Assembly: GCA_051294375.1 (NCBI GenBank)
Contig: CM119263.1
Location: 6,234,932 to 6,298,931, forward strand
Length of the DNA stretch: 64,000 nt
Reading direction: 5' to 3'
DNA from: Paraspadella gotoi
Taxonomy: Eukaryota; Chaetognatha
Below the pieces are notes generated by a model, which saw only the letters and a program-made list of their open reading frames with translations, was not told the DNA's origin and did no database searches. Both the position numbers and the translations under genes were made by a program. Of this stretch, positions 16,658 to 30,191 are shown one piece after another (within the stretch, counting starts at the first letter, position 1; the number at the start of each line of letters is the position of its first letter).

Positions 16658-17415
16658 TGCATTACTTTTTCCATCACTCTTTTTTACAGAATGTTATTTC
16701 AGGTTTTTTTTTTATCTAAATTCATCTTGATACGTAAAATTAAAATATTTTGTGATAAGATACTTTTTAAAAAGTTTATAAATCCATCGGTTTATAACTT
16801 AAGGAACTCCCTGACGTATCCTAGAGCCAATCTATGATACGAGACTTAATAAACAATCAAAGGTCGAGTGTTAAACAAAATTTGCTACGCTGTCTGATAG
16901 TATCACGTAACTCCATGTTCCGCCCATAATAGTACCACGAGAGAGTTTCACGCCAACCACTTCATGAATTCACGTATCACATAACAGCTCCGCTTTCTCT
17001 TTGCGAATTGAGAGTTTTTTTCTCATCTGGAAAAAAAAATAGAATCGAATTTCCTCGAGGAACAAAAGAACAACGAACAACGAAAAGAAAAAAAATAAAG
17101 CAAATCTCGAAAATGGTCCGGAGTAACCGAACACCGCTGTATCTGCTCGAACACAGGAAAATCCGCTTGAAACAACAAACGTCAACGACGACGATGACGA
17201 CGACGACAAGCAAAAAACGCCGCTGGAAAAAGAAAGGGATCCTTACCTTCGACCTCTGAATCTCCGAAAAGAATAAAAAGCGAAAAGAGGTGAGGGTTTC
17301 GCTGATTTTTCCTCTTCCCAAGACCCCCGCTCTTCCTCCTTCCATAGGCCGAACGTTGCCCCGTCATCTTCCTCTTCCACGTTCCGGTCGTAAAGTCATA
17401 CCGATGGCCGTTCCG

Positions 17416-17416
<1 letters not shown>
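16658..17416. other. Upstream flank of Not, no gene seen
   Basis: AT-rich to about 16980, then more CpG-rich. A minus-strand AAG|GTAAGG donor consensus lies near 17249 and could belong to a divergent untranslated exon. I see no supported coding exon. Confidence 0.35.

Positions 17417-17486
<70 letters not shown>
17417..17486. repeat. (CT)n microsatellite upstream of Not
   Basis: About 35 CT units roughly 420 bases before the Not start codon, followed by a (CGT)n-rich patch at 17525-17592. The inverted copy of the locus ends inside the trinucleotide patch. Confidence 0.95.
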
Positions 17487-17490
<4 letters not shown>

Positions 17491-17589
17491 CGGTCGTTGC
17501 CCGTGTGTCCCGTCTCGGGCGGTCTTCGTCGTCAACTTCGTCGTCGTCGTCGTCGCTACCATCGTCGTCGTCATCGTCATCGTCGTCGT

Positions 17590-20500
17590 CGTTTATGGGA
17601 CTCGAGACTTCGTTCAAATCTTCGCCGCATAAAAACCGCGAATCGAATCTTGAAAACCTCATTCGGTCAGACGAACTACTTCTAGAAAGTCGAAAGCGGA
17701 AACGAAAATTTCCCCAAATAAAAAATTGACTTTGGATATTTCCATCGCAATCATTTGCCAAACGAACAAAAAAAAAACCTTATTAAGATCCGCCTTTTTT
17801 TACATCTTTGGCATGTTTAAATAAGCTCTAAAGAAAAAACTAATCAAAATTAAACTTTAACAAAAACAAAAAAGGCCAAAAACAACTCGAAACTTTCCCA
17901 ACATGATTCACTGCCCTCCACTCGTTCCGCCCTTTCCCGCCGCCGCCGCCGCCGCCCCTCAACCCGCCCATATGCATCGGCCGACTCCGTCCTCGGCGGG
18001 GTCCTTTCTCTTTTCCGGTGGCGCCTTCTCCAAACCTGGCGGCGCCGTTTCTGTCCCGGCGCCGTTTTTACCAGACCCGAGTCAGAATCTGGCGTACATG
18101 ACGACTCTCTACCATCACCTTCGCGGCCTACAATCTCCGGGACACGCGCCGACAATTCCGACGTCTCTACCGGCGACGTCGGCCAGGACGCCGCCTCGCA
18201 GCCCGGCATCGTCTTCCGCGTCTTCACCGACGACGACGCCGCCGAAATCCACAGACGCGACGTCGCCCGGCGTCTCTCCCAAATCCGCCTTCACCATCGA
18301 CGCCATTCTCGGCAAAAACGAAAAAGCGGCGTCTCCTCCGCCACCCCCGCCACCGCCACCACCTCCGGTGACTTCCTCTCCCTCTCTTCCCGCCCGCGAA
18401 GCCGCCTTCAGATTCAAGGGGGCGTTTCCGGGGCCACACCTCCATCCTCAATTAGCGGCATCTCTCAACCACCTCCACCCTCATCTACAGCAGCACCCCC
18501 ACCTTCCGCCTCACCATCCCGCCGCCCTTAACCCTCACCACCCGGCGTTCATGCCGCCACCCACTCACCACCATCAGCTGCATCAGCATTTGCGCGGCGG
18601 CGCCGCAGCCGAGTTCCCTCAGCACCTTCGCCATTCCTTGGCGTCGCAAAGGAAAGAGAAAGGTAAGTCGTCCGGTTCAAAAAAAAAATACGACATTATC
18701 ATTTTCTCAATATGCTATAAGTAATACAAGTAATAAAATTATATTTTCGCTAACCATTAATTTTCTAAAATTAAAATGATCTCTTGTCTTAATCATTCAC
18801 AATACTTTAAGGCGAGAATCTCACCTCCCCTCTCGAACCACATTTGTTTTCCCGTTCCGAAACTGAATACGATTCATCTTTTCCTCTTTTTCTTTTTTTA
18901 ATAAAAAAAAAGTGTTGTTATTTTAATTTTTCTTTCTCCCTTTCGCTCTCCCTTTTATCTGCCTTTTGAGATGTAAATGAAGCTGTCATGGACGGGCGCC
19001 CGCCGCCGCGTTCGCCGCAGCGTTTACCGCAGAGAGCAGCGTCGGCGGCGGCTGCGGCGGATCTCCTTTCGAAATCTCGTTACACGAAATGTGAAATATG
19101 AATCTAATTAGTCACGATCGAACGATGCCGTCGGAATTGAGGAGACCCTGCCCCGAAATGGACCCTCCTCGATGAGAGCCGTCCCTTTCAGATCTCCAAC
19201 CCCTTCCCACGAAGTCCCACAACGTGACATTTTTAAACGAGGCCTTCAGGAAATAAAAATTTTCACTGCCTTCACCCACAAATACACCAACTTATAATCC
19301 TTTCACACTGTTTTATTTTATTCATTGTCTCAGTTTCTCTCCCGTTGTCTCTATCTTTCCCTCCTCTTTTGTTCCCTCTTTCTTTCGTCCCTATTCGGAT
19401 GAACGACCCGACGATCATTTATCCAAAACGATCAGATTGAGCCCTCTTCACAAAAGCATCACTTACCCATTCTCTACTTCCTCCACATTAAAAACTCACC
19501 CTCTTCCCACTCGAAATTCGATACGCGGCTCGTCGAATAGATCTTAGATCTTGACCAATTTTCTTGTCGTGTCGATGTTTTTGGTTGTCCACTTTGTTTT
19601 TCTCATTGTTTTGCTTTGTGATCGAATTTTCCGAGGGCGTCGATGTTTTTCTCATGTTCAGCCTCTCGAGTTTCTCGTTCGCGACTTTGGCTCGCTTTTA
19701 GATTAATCGCTTTTTTGCTCAATCGCTTTGCTCCTCATTGTTGCTTTCTCCTTTTAATTGCTTCTCCAATTGTCTCGGACACAAATCCTTGATTTTATCA
19801 ATTGCTTCGTCCAATTCATTTCACTTATAATTCAATAACAAGATTGCTGATTACTTCTCTTTTAAATAAAAATTATATAATTAAATTATGTCACTTATAG
19901 TTTCAGTGAGTCCCAAATTGACCATAAACCTAATGGTTATCAATTCTCTTCCTTCAATCAGATCACAAGTCGAACCACCTCAAGCGCGATTGTCCCTGGA
20001 AAGTCTCGTCGACGCCTTCCGCATCTCAAGCCTCGTCCCAACTCTCGCCCACACACCCTAGCGCCGGCGGCAGCGGCGCCCACTCCGGCGGCGGATCCGG
20101 CTCCGGTTCGGGCGGACTCGGGGTCAAGCCCAAACGAGTCCGCACCATCTTCACGCCAGAGCAGCTGGAGCGACTGGAGCAAGAGTTCGAGCGGCAGCAG
20201 TACATGGTCGGCACGGAGCGGTTCTACTTGGCCACCTCGCTCAACCTCAGCGAGGCGCAAGTCAAGGTCTGGTTCCAGAATCGCCGCATCAAGTGGAGAA
20301 AGCAGCATCTCGAACAGCCGCAGCAGCAGCAGCATCCGCACGTGGGCGTCGGAGCGGAACGTCCGCTGCCTCGACTCCCCGGGGAGGCGGAGGAAGAGGA
20401 GGAGGAGGAGAGGAAGAGGAGGAGGATGGCGGAGGAGGAAGAGGAGGTAGATTTGGAATCGGGAGACGAAGAGGACGTTCGCAGTTTGACTTCTTCCTTG

Positions 20501-20832
20501 AGATCCTCGCCCGGAATTCTCGTCAATTTAGCCTCCGCAGAGGAGAGACACTGCCTCGCCGCCGAGAGGGGCGCTGGAAGAAACTTCGAGTGAAGGCGCG
20601 GCGCCTCAGCCCCTCCTCCCTTAGCCCGCGGCGCCGCGCTGCACGACTTCAAATGCCGATCCATTTCCCGACGTCGTTGATCCTAGTCTTTTTCGATCGT
20701 GAAGAAATTAGTTTAGCTGATGTAGTAGAAAGTTTATTATAATTATTACCTTATTTAAAAAAAAAAACAAAAAAACAACCGTTCTTGCCATTTTCTTTTG
20801 CCGTTGTAGATCCATTAGAAGCGTTTGTCTTC
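17590..20832 (+). repeat. Intact partner of the inverted Not duplication
   Basis: This block matches the complement of 8061-11271. The right border is close to the end of the 3' flank at about 20832, where the other copy meets the N gap. The left border is in (CGT)n sequence at about 17590. Confidence 0.92.
17903..20593 (+). CDS. Not: Not-class homeobox transcription factor
   Basis: Two exons: 17903-18662 and 19962-20593. The donor is AG|GTAAGT and the acceptor is CTTCAATCAG; the split codon is G|AT, giving Asp. The product is 463 aa. The first ATG has no in-frame rival upstream. Residues 130-136 (FTIDAIL) are an eh1 motif, which in this family binds Groucho/TLE co-repressors. Pro-rich and His-rich stretches follow. 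A Gly/Ser linker leads to the homeodomain at about 310-369: [20 protein letters not shown], then [20 protein letters not shown], with helix 3 as [13 protein letters not shown]. Position 50 is Gln and 51 is Asn, as needed for TAAT-type DNA binding. The QQYMVGTER segment is diagnostic of Not/NOTO rather than Emx or other relatives. The C-terminus is a Gln run and then a Glu-rich acidic tail. Known role of the family: nuclear repressor in notochord, midline or axial patterning. A damaged inverted copy lies at 8334-10966. Confidence 0.93.
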
Positions 20833-21369
20833 CGTACAATTTCGTCGTTTTACCAGCTCGTTGTAACGTCGCATGATTCGATCATCGAAGAATAAACTGT
20901 TCGACATAATATTTCAAAGTTTTCTTTATTTCTTACGCTGAAGCGCGAGTTTTAGTCATAGTAAAAAAAAATAGTTATGTGGAGAAAGAAGGCCTCAGTC
21001 TAACTCAGCTATGATTTGATAGTCTGACCACCCAAGTACATATTTACACTGAAATAGAAAATATTAAATTACAACATTTATGCTGTTGTAATTCTACCCC
21101 TCATTTTAAATTAAGTCAAGATTCATGATGCTGATACAAAGAATAAATATGAATGAATGTATTAATGAACAACGATGAAATTGTAGAAGACGAAATATAT
21201 AAATAAATATAATAAATAAATATAATAATAAATATATATATAAATGGGAGAAATCTAGAGACTCAATATCGCGAAATAACCTTAACTTACCATTGATTAA
21301 AATTACTTGTTAGACTAATTAGACTAAATTTTAAAACGAATATAAAAGGTTAAATATAATAATAACATA
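20833..21369. other. 3' flank of Not, AT-rich
   Basis: AATAAA polyadenylation words occur at 20890-20896 and further on. A degenerate AAATAAATAT array lies at 21190-21245. No gene seen. Confidence 0.4.
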
Positions 21370-21526
21370 GTCTTGATTGAAAGCTTGCAGAAACCTGCTA
21401 TGTTATTATCTTGTAAGTGTGATGGAGGCCTTAAACCACCAAAGCCTGTCCAAAGTCAGGGACAAGATAGCTTATTTATTAAATGAATGGATAATTTTTA
21501 TATTGGTTGTACCAATTTCATATATA
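21370..21526 (+). repeat. Dispersed repeat R, copy 3
   Basis: Near-full copy with all four landmarks of the family (see 13229-13392). It begins TTGATTGAAAGCTTGCAGAA and ends in ATTGGTTGTACCAATTTCAT. Confidence 0.86.
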
Positions 21527-23785
<2,259 letters not shown>

Positions 23786-23789
23786 ATAG

Positions 23790-23942
23790 TTTAGAAAGAG
23801 TTTGAATTAGTTTAACAACGATTTATTTTGAAACAGTGATCATGTTTCGACTTTAGTTCAAGTCTTCATCAGCACTGTTTCACATGTTCAGTGTTTCAAA
23901 TTAAATCGTTGTTGAACTAATTCAAACTCTTTCTCAATATAA
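23790..23942 (-). mobile_element. Inverted-repeat element carrying hammerhead 1
   Basis: Outer arms read AAAGAGTTTGAATTAGTTTA (from about 23796) and its near-complement ending at about 23934, extended by CAACGATTTATTTTGAAAC opposite GTTTCAAATTAAATCGTTG. Total length is about 150 bases. The hammerhead-like core on the minus strand sits at the centre. Confidence 0.75.
23830..23881 (-). ncRNA. Hammerhead-ribozyme-like core 1
   Basis: On the minus strand, CUGAUGA is at 23866-23872. A five-pair stem II (GACTT with AAGTC) follows, then GAAAC at 23844-23848 and an AUGAUC end. Nine-base arms GAAACAGTG/CACTGTTTC at 23830-23838 and 23873-23881 form helix I directly around the core. The cleavage triplet reads AUC or GAU depending on register, not the canonical GUC, so this copy may be weak or dead. 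Helix III would be one or two pairs, as in Penelope-like-element hammerheads. Confidence 0.72.
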
Positions 23943-24054
23943 AACACAACATAATGATAATAGTTTAAAAATCAACGATAAAAAATATAAAAGCAGAAGC
24001 TCAAAGATAAATTGATAAAAAGCGGCAACGATAAGAAATTCCGTATCTACAGAA

Positions 24055-24059
<5 letters not shown>

Positions 24060-24088
<29 letters not shown>
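24060..24088. repeat. (GA)n microsatellite
   Basis: Short GA array close to the 3' end of the acyltransferase gene. Confidence 0.9.
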
Positions 24089-24089
<1 letters not shown>

Positions 24090-24128
24090 CTAAACAAAAA
24101 CGAATAACAAAAGATCAACAACGATCCT

Positions 24129-26423
24129 TCAGGACCCGGCTCGGAGATAAAACGCCGCCAAAGACGTCTCGATAATCAGCGCAGCCGCCAGCACGATAGC
24201 GGGAAGGAGGCCGTGCAGCATCTCGCCGGGTAGGCACGCCCCCGGGGCCGTTTTCAGCCCGAAAAAGTAGCCGAATGGGCCGGACTTTGTGATGAGGTAG
24301 GCGAGGAGGGTCGTGACGAAGGAGGAGATGCTGAAGAGGAAGGGGAAGGCGTTGAAGACGGGAAACTGGAGGATGACGACGCCGACAGCGACGATGACTT
24401 GGTGGTGGATCAAATAAAAGGGCATCGCTGCAGTGGAGAGGGTGGAGAGGCAGCGGCGGTAAGTGGTGATGTATCTGGGGGGGAAAACGAAAATTCCTAC
24501 AGTGTGGCGGTATATTCACACCGCCTCCATCATCGTTCAGCCAATCCCATTGGCTCAGAGGAGTAACACACCGTCCCAGGCGTTGTGTTCTATCCACACT
24601 CCACAGTCCTAACGACTTCCCTCTGCGTTGGCAAAGCGAGACCGTCCTAGGGTAACCGCGCCAGTGACTGGATTCGTCACTGAGGGTCGGAAGCCCACAA
24701 AGCCAACAGTGAGATGCCCTATCCAATTGAGCATCACAGGCAAACCGGCTGTTGCCATAACAGACAATTTTAAAGCAATTTTAAAGCCATTTTAAATCAG
24801 TCAGCAAAATTAAGGCGGACCTTCTACAGACGGCCACGATGCCCAAGACTATGAGCCATTCTCCGAATCCTTTGAGAGAACCCACGACGAGGAAGTCGAT
24901 GAGAAGACGAGGGGTCGACTCTTTGGGAACAAGACCGTCGAGAAAAGCGATCAAGACCCCGTATATCTGGATCGGGGAGGGGGGGGAGTGGGAGATATAG
25001 GCGTGGGTTGGGGTTTTAATTTTTGTTTTAAAATCAATTTTAAAAAAGCCTCATCAAAATCTGAATCAAATATTCGCCATAAACGACGCAAGAGGCAAAA
25101 AATTATAAAAATAAAAACAAATAACAAACTAAAGCCAAAAAGCCTAAAGCCTAAACTCACGAGGCAGAGGATCGTCCCGATGCTGATGTAGAGCCAAGCG
25201 AACGTCTTGAGGATCGGCTCGAGTCGCTCGTCGATGGCGGCGACGACGAAACCCAAAAAGTAGACGAAGCCATAGTTGAGGTCGTTGGCGACGTCGGTCG
25301 CCACGGAGACGAAGTTGTATTGGCCATCGGGGAAGAAAGGGCGGAGGGGAATCTGGAAGGGGGTAAAAGGGGAGGACAGGGAGGAGGACCGGGAAGGGAC
25401 CGGGGGGAGAGGACCGGGGGAAGGATCGGGAAGGATTGGAGAGGAAGACCGGCGGACGGAGACGGGAGGGGGAGGGAAAGGAGGGTGATAGATCGAAAGA
25501 GGTTTTCTATTTGACTTCCGGTTTCCTTCACGTATAAATGGCAGTTCGACTATTAATCAAGTATGTAACAATTCTTTAAAAAAATATTTACTAAATAATT
25601 CAAAAGTTTCTTCTATGAAATTGGTGAAACTTTGGACATTGGACAGGCCTCCATCACTATTACAAGATAATGATATAGCAGGTCCCTGGAAGCTTTCAAT
25701 CAAGACTCTCTGTTTCGTTTTTTCACTCCCATAGTACCTGGCTTCTCTGTCAATGAAGTCGAATTATATTTCAAAGAATGTTTCAATTATATGAAGATAC
25801 CCCTATGTATTTGTATTTGTAATTGATACAACCAATTTATTAAACCTATTATGAATAAATATATATTGTCCCCTTTTCGTCCTTTTTCGCGACCCACCTC
25901 CACCAGAGCCAGAACGGCGCCGGGAACGAGAGCCAACTTGACGCCGCTACCGAGAAATCTCCAGGCGGCGTCGGCGAAAGCTTTCGGCGTCGGCGTCCGG
26001 AGCCCTAAGCAGCAGAGGAAGCGGCGGTGAGATCCGCCGCAGCAGCAGCCGCAGGTCCGCTCGAGGGCAGCGGAGGAGGGGTGCCAGAGATAGAAGGGGC
26101 TCGCCAGAATCTGAAGGAATGACGTATGTCTAAAAGCTCCTTTCTCTTTCTCTCTTTCTCTGTCTTTCCCTCGCTCTTTCGCTCTCTCGTTATCTCAATA
26201 TTTCCCTCCGTGTTTTTTTATCTCTTTTTCATCATCATCATCATCATCAGCATCATCATCATTATTGGAATCATCATCATCTCGCTCTTTCCCTCCGTGT
26301 TTTTTATGTCTTTTTCATCATCATCATCATCATCCACGGCGTAACCCTTCGTCGACTTTTGGAACAAAGAGAACCCATTCGTGAAACTAGTCACATTTCA
26401 TAAAAGAGACCTTGGGGAGTTCC

Positions 26424-26464
<41 letters not shown>

Positions 26465-27606
26465 ACATCAACAACAACAACAACAACAACAACGCCGTCG
26501 CAATTAGACCTGCGAGAAAACGAAGAGATAGACCAAGAACCATCCTTGCATCGGATCCGGCGTTCTCGGCGGATCGCCCCATCTCTTGGCCACGAAATAA
26601 CCGAAGGACTCGTTTGCCATCGGAACGTAGAACAAATTGCAGGTGGCGTTGGTGTCGTCGCCAAAGCTGATTTCCTCGCAGGGAGTAGAGAGCATGGAAA
26701 AGTAGACCAGCGTGGTCGGGAACTGAGTCACGGCGGCGATGACCAACGCCGGAACCAGGAGGCGATGGAAGCGCTCCAGGCGGAAGGCGCGTTCGTCGCG
26801 TCGCTTCATGGCGAAAAAGACGCTGACGCCGGATAAAAAAAAGAACATCGGCATGTTCCAGGCGGTCATGAACATGACGAAGATCACGGCGAACTGGAAA
26901 GGGGGGGGGTTTAAAAAGGCTTTAAAAATCTGATTGAAAGATTCATGTTTCGTATTAGAAATTTGGGGGACGAGTGATTCCTCTCGCTGCTTCATGGCAA
27001 TCCAAAATTAATTGTCATGAAAGAGCTTAAAAATAAGAGTTTATATATAAAAATATTTTAATAAATGCACAATCTTTTACGAAATCCAATAGAGATAGGT
27101 CGTTATTTATTTATTTAGATATACAACGACACTACTATTAAGAAGGGAAGGTAAACGATCCTCTTGCAAGCCTATGGCTTTTCAAAACAAGTTTGTCTTG
27201 CTAAATTCGAAATTCCTAATACAATTCAGAATGGTGAAACTATTAATCATTGGTCGCGCCAGGATTGAACCAGGATTGCACCCACCCAATCCTAATGGAG
27301 CCTAAATCATTATTCATAATAAATTTAAAAACTAATTATATTTATAAATCTCACCAGCCACCCTTGGTATTCGGTGTAAGGGTCGTTGATGTAGTTGGGA
27401 AAGGGTGAGTAAACGAAGGCCACGTGATACAAGAGAATCGCCCAGGTGAGCGAAACTCTGATCACGTCAATGTCCGCCCGCCGTTTCGATCTATGCTTCT
27501 GTTGCTGTTGCTGCGTTTCCTCGGTCAAAGTTTGCAGCTGTTGTTGGGGTTGCTGCAGTTCATCTTGAGGCCTTTCGGTCCCCCGCGAATCCGACAGTTC
27601 TATCAT
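24129..27606 (-). CDS. OpgC/MdoC-like acyltransferase-3 membrane protein
   Basis: Six exons in order: 27606-27355, 26893-26510, 26110-25898, 25352-25161, 24966-24821, 24474-24129. They total 1533 bases, 510 aa. All junctions are GT-AG; the first four introns are phase 0 and the last is phase 2. After a Gln-rich N-terminal tail (residues 1-40), RRADIDVIR and ILLYHVAFVYSP match the start of the acyltransferase-3 domain, with the family's key His at about 61. NMPMFFFLSGVSVFFAMKRR, GWFLVYLFVFSQ and AMPFYLIHHQVIVAVGVVI are the usual later blocks, closest to bacterial OpgC/MdoC. Around ten hydrophobic segments are expected. Sequons NAT and NES lie in the loop after the fourth. The family moves acyl groups to carbohydrates or lipids at a membrane; the substrate here is unknown. 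The last donor (AAG|GTCCGC) is weak. A SINE-like repeat sits in the last intron. Confidence 0.88.
24496..24741 (-). mobile_element. tRNA-derived SINE-like repeat
   Basis: On the minus strand it begins GCCTGTGATGCTCAATTGGA, which looks like a tRNA A-box region. A body ending GATTGGCTGAACGATGATGG and a GGCGGTGTGAATATACCGCC hairpin follow. The same tail occurs at 46480-46531. It lies in the last intron of the acyltransferase gene, in the same orientation as the gene. Confidence 0.6.
25617..25712 (-). repeat. Dispersed repeat R, copy 4 (complement)
   Basis: Complement of the family: CAGGCCTCCATCACTATTAC, then GATAATGATATAGCAGG and GGAAGCTTTCAATCAAG. It lies in an intron of the acyltransferase gene. 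Confidence 0.82.
26229..26262. repeat. (CAT)n array
   Basis: ATC/CAT trinucleotides inside the second acyltransferase intron; a second patch is at 26314-26335. Confidence 0.85.
26424..26492. repeat. (CAT)n then (CAA)n array
   Basis: About 13 CAT units followed by about nine CAA units, ending some 18 bases from the exon 2 donor of the acyltransferase gene. Length change here could affect splicing. Confidence 0.9.
27238..27300 (-). mobile_element. tRNA-like SINE fragment
   Basis: The minus strand carries GGTTCAATCCTGGCGCGACC, a good tRNA B box with a 3' acceptor-like end. No matching A box is found at the right distance, so this is a SINE fragment rather than a tRNA gene. Confidence 0.45.
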
Positions 27607-29689
27607 CTTTGTTATTAGTGGGAATGGATTTCCAAGGGTTCAATTATCAAAACGCTGGTCCAAGCACCGAGAACATTTACCTAAAAAACTAAATTTTTGC
27701 TGAAATTGTACTCAGTGAACAAAGTTAGCAAGGATCGCAACAAAGTCAACGACGACAGCAACGAACAAACCCCAAAAAAAACTAAACCGCGAAAAAAAAT
27801 CCCGAAATTCCGAGTCGTAAATTGATTATGCCGTAATTTTTTTTTTCAGAGAGCAATATTTAAATTTTTTTCACGATTTTTTGAAATAACAATTGGGCTT
27901 ACTAAATTTTTAATTATTTTTTTTTACGAATATATCCATAACCAAAAATAAACCGGAAAGGCTTTCGAATTGTTTACCTACTTAAATCTAGGATGTTCTT
28001 GGTCCAATCAGAGTTCATTATGAACGCTAGACGAGATCGGCTCTTAGCCAATCAGAGAACAGAATGAGTTCAAAACAAGATCGAACTGAGAACTCTTGCT
28101 AACTGTCGAGTGTTTGGGGTAAAAAATTAAACAAGATCAATCGTATTGACCAAAACGGTAGGAATACGAAAAAAACAACAACAACAACACATTTTTTTAA
28201 CTTTAGTACTTCTTTTTACGTCTTTTAAAATACATATGTTACTGTTTCGACTTCTTCCTCCTTAGCGAAAATGTAGCAGATTAATTTGTGAATTATTTCA
28301 AATGAGATTGAGTTCGTGAATCTCATTTGCATATTGTCGTTTTCTGAATAAGTTTTGATAAATTTTTACTCCAGCTGGCTTTTCTACATTTGATAAGAAA
28401 GATATATTCCTCAAAAAATTATCCTTTAGTGAGCTAGGATTACAAGGGTCGGTTTGAGCCACTATGCCCTTTCTAGGTTTATTAGAGAGAAAGATGAATC
28501 ATCGTTAAAGGAAAAATTCTGCGTCGCCCATAGCATAGAGTGGTTGCTTGAGTACCGATCATAATTCACTATGAGCAGGCCTTTTAAGGCCTTTTATGGC
28601 CGATATTTTAGAAATTCGTCTGAATATTGCAGTAAGATTAATGTTTTTAAGTTATGTATCTTTTTTAGTCAATAAAATTTGCATAGAAATTTAATGATCT
28701 ATCAATTATTTTTGAGCATTAATCTATAAGAATTAGGACTTATATAATATATTTTTTGCTCGTCGTCTTTGCCGAAACTGACATTGTCAGCAAAACAAAG
28801 AGACAGAAAAGCCAAAAGGTATGGAAGCAGACCCGAGCGATCCAAGCGACGCATGAATAATGAAGTGAAAATCGAAAGTCATTTTCCATTAAATGTTCCA
28901 CTCGTTCTCNNNNNNNNNNTCATTTTCGTTTTCGCGATTGAATTTTCAATTTTCGTCTGCCCTCTGTCGTCGCCAGATTTTAAAAATCGATTTGACGTCG
29001 AATTCACGCTTCCTTTGACAACAACTACAAAAACCATAACGAAAACAAAAACAAAGACAATAATAACATTACACGTAAAAACTACAACATCCGGTTTCTC
29101 GACTCGACTTACGGATGAAATTGAGCGACCTTGATTCGATCTTGACCGCTCGATTGAGTTCGAGGCTTTGACGCAGCTCTGTTTGATTTCATTTAGAGTC
29201 GGATGAAATTATATTAATGTGCGTAAACTTGGTAGGTTGTTATGACTTTTGATGGCTTGCGTCCTTCGCGTGACGGTTTTTTTTTTAAGTTTGGGAGGAC
29301 ACGGACACGAAGTCACGGACATTTTTTTTAATGTTTGTTGTATATACACAATTTGATATACTATACGTATATTGTAAAATAAACTGAAGAGGATGGTTTT
29401 TTCAGAAGTAGCTATTGTATCTCAACCTCAATTGTAGTCTAATACTGTTGCACTTTATGTAGAGGGATGGAATTTCAAATGCGCTAATCGGCTTTGAGTC
29501 TCACCATCCAGAAATACTCGTTTTTCAAAGTCAAATGAGACAACGGATTCAGATATTATCATGAATTGTTATCCATGTTTTCATAAAATTGATATTCAAG
29601 ACTCGGTTGTTCTTTCATCCAACTCAATTAGGATAATTCAATCTCGAGGCTTCGGCTTTGGCTGCGTCGACGATAACCCTCACCTTTTC
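27607..29689. other. Intergenic, no gene seen
   Basis: AT-rich spacer upstream of the acyltransferase gene. CpG-poor until about 28760. An open frame from 28769 crosses the N gap at 28910-28919 and has no recognisable domain, so it is not called. CCAATCAGAG words at 27993 and 28040 could be upstream promoter elements of the minus-strand gene. Confidence 0.4.
28910..28919. other. Assembly gap (10 N)
   Basis: Ten unresolved bases in intergenic sequence. Confidence 0.99.
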
Positions 29690-30092
29690 TTTTGAGGAAA
29701 TGGAAGGGAAGAGAAAGGGAAGAGAAAGAGGAAGAGGGAAAAAAAGAAGGAAAAGGGATAAGAGAAAAAAAGAGGAGAAGGAAAAGGAAAATGAGGAAAA
29801 AGAGATATAAGAAAAAGAAGGGAAAGGATGAAAAAGTGAGATGGTGAAAAAGGGAGGAAAAAGGATTGAAAATGGTAAAAAAGAAAAAAATTAATGATAA
29901 ACGGATGAATTAAAAGAAAAAAAGAAGTAAAAGGAAAAAGTTAAAAACAGGAGGCAGAAAATATGAAAAGGTGGAAAAATGAGAAGGCGGTTACAGAAAT
30001 ACTGGTACAGTTACAAAGGAAAGATGATAAAAAATGGAGTGAGATTTTTTGACTGCGGAATGAAGGCAAAGGAGAAAAAGATAAAGGGCAAA

Positions 30093-30186
<94 letters not shown>

Positions 30187-30191
30187 AATAA
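29690..30191. repeat. Long purine tract ending in (GA)n
   Basis: About 290 bases almost wholly A and G on the plus strand (29690-29980). After a mixed stretch comes a (GA)n array at 30102-30183. Mirror-like polypurine runs of this kind can form triplex DNA. No gene is seen. Confidence 0.85.

Noticed and set aside
20224-20664. Minus-strand 146-codon frame over Not exon 2
   Set aside because: Antisense shadow; the plus strand encodes an unambiguous homeodomain.
28769-29134. 121-codon frame crossing the N gap
   Set aside because: The frame depends on unknown bases, and the tail is Thr/Lys low-complexity sequence.
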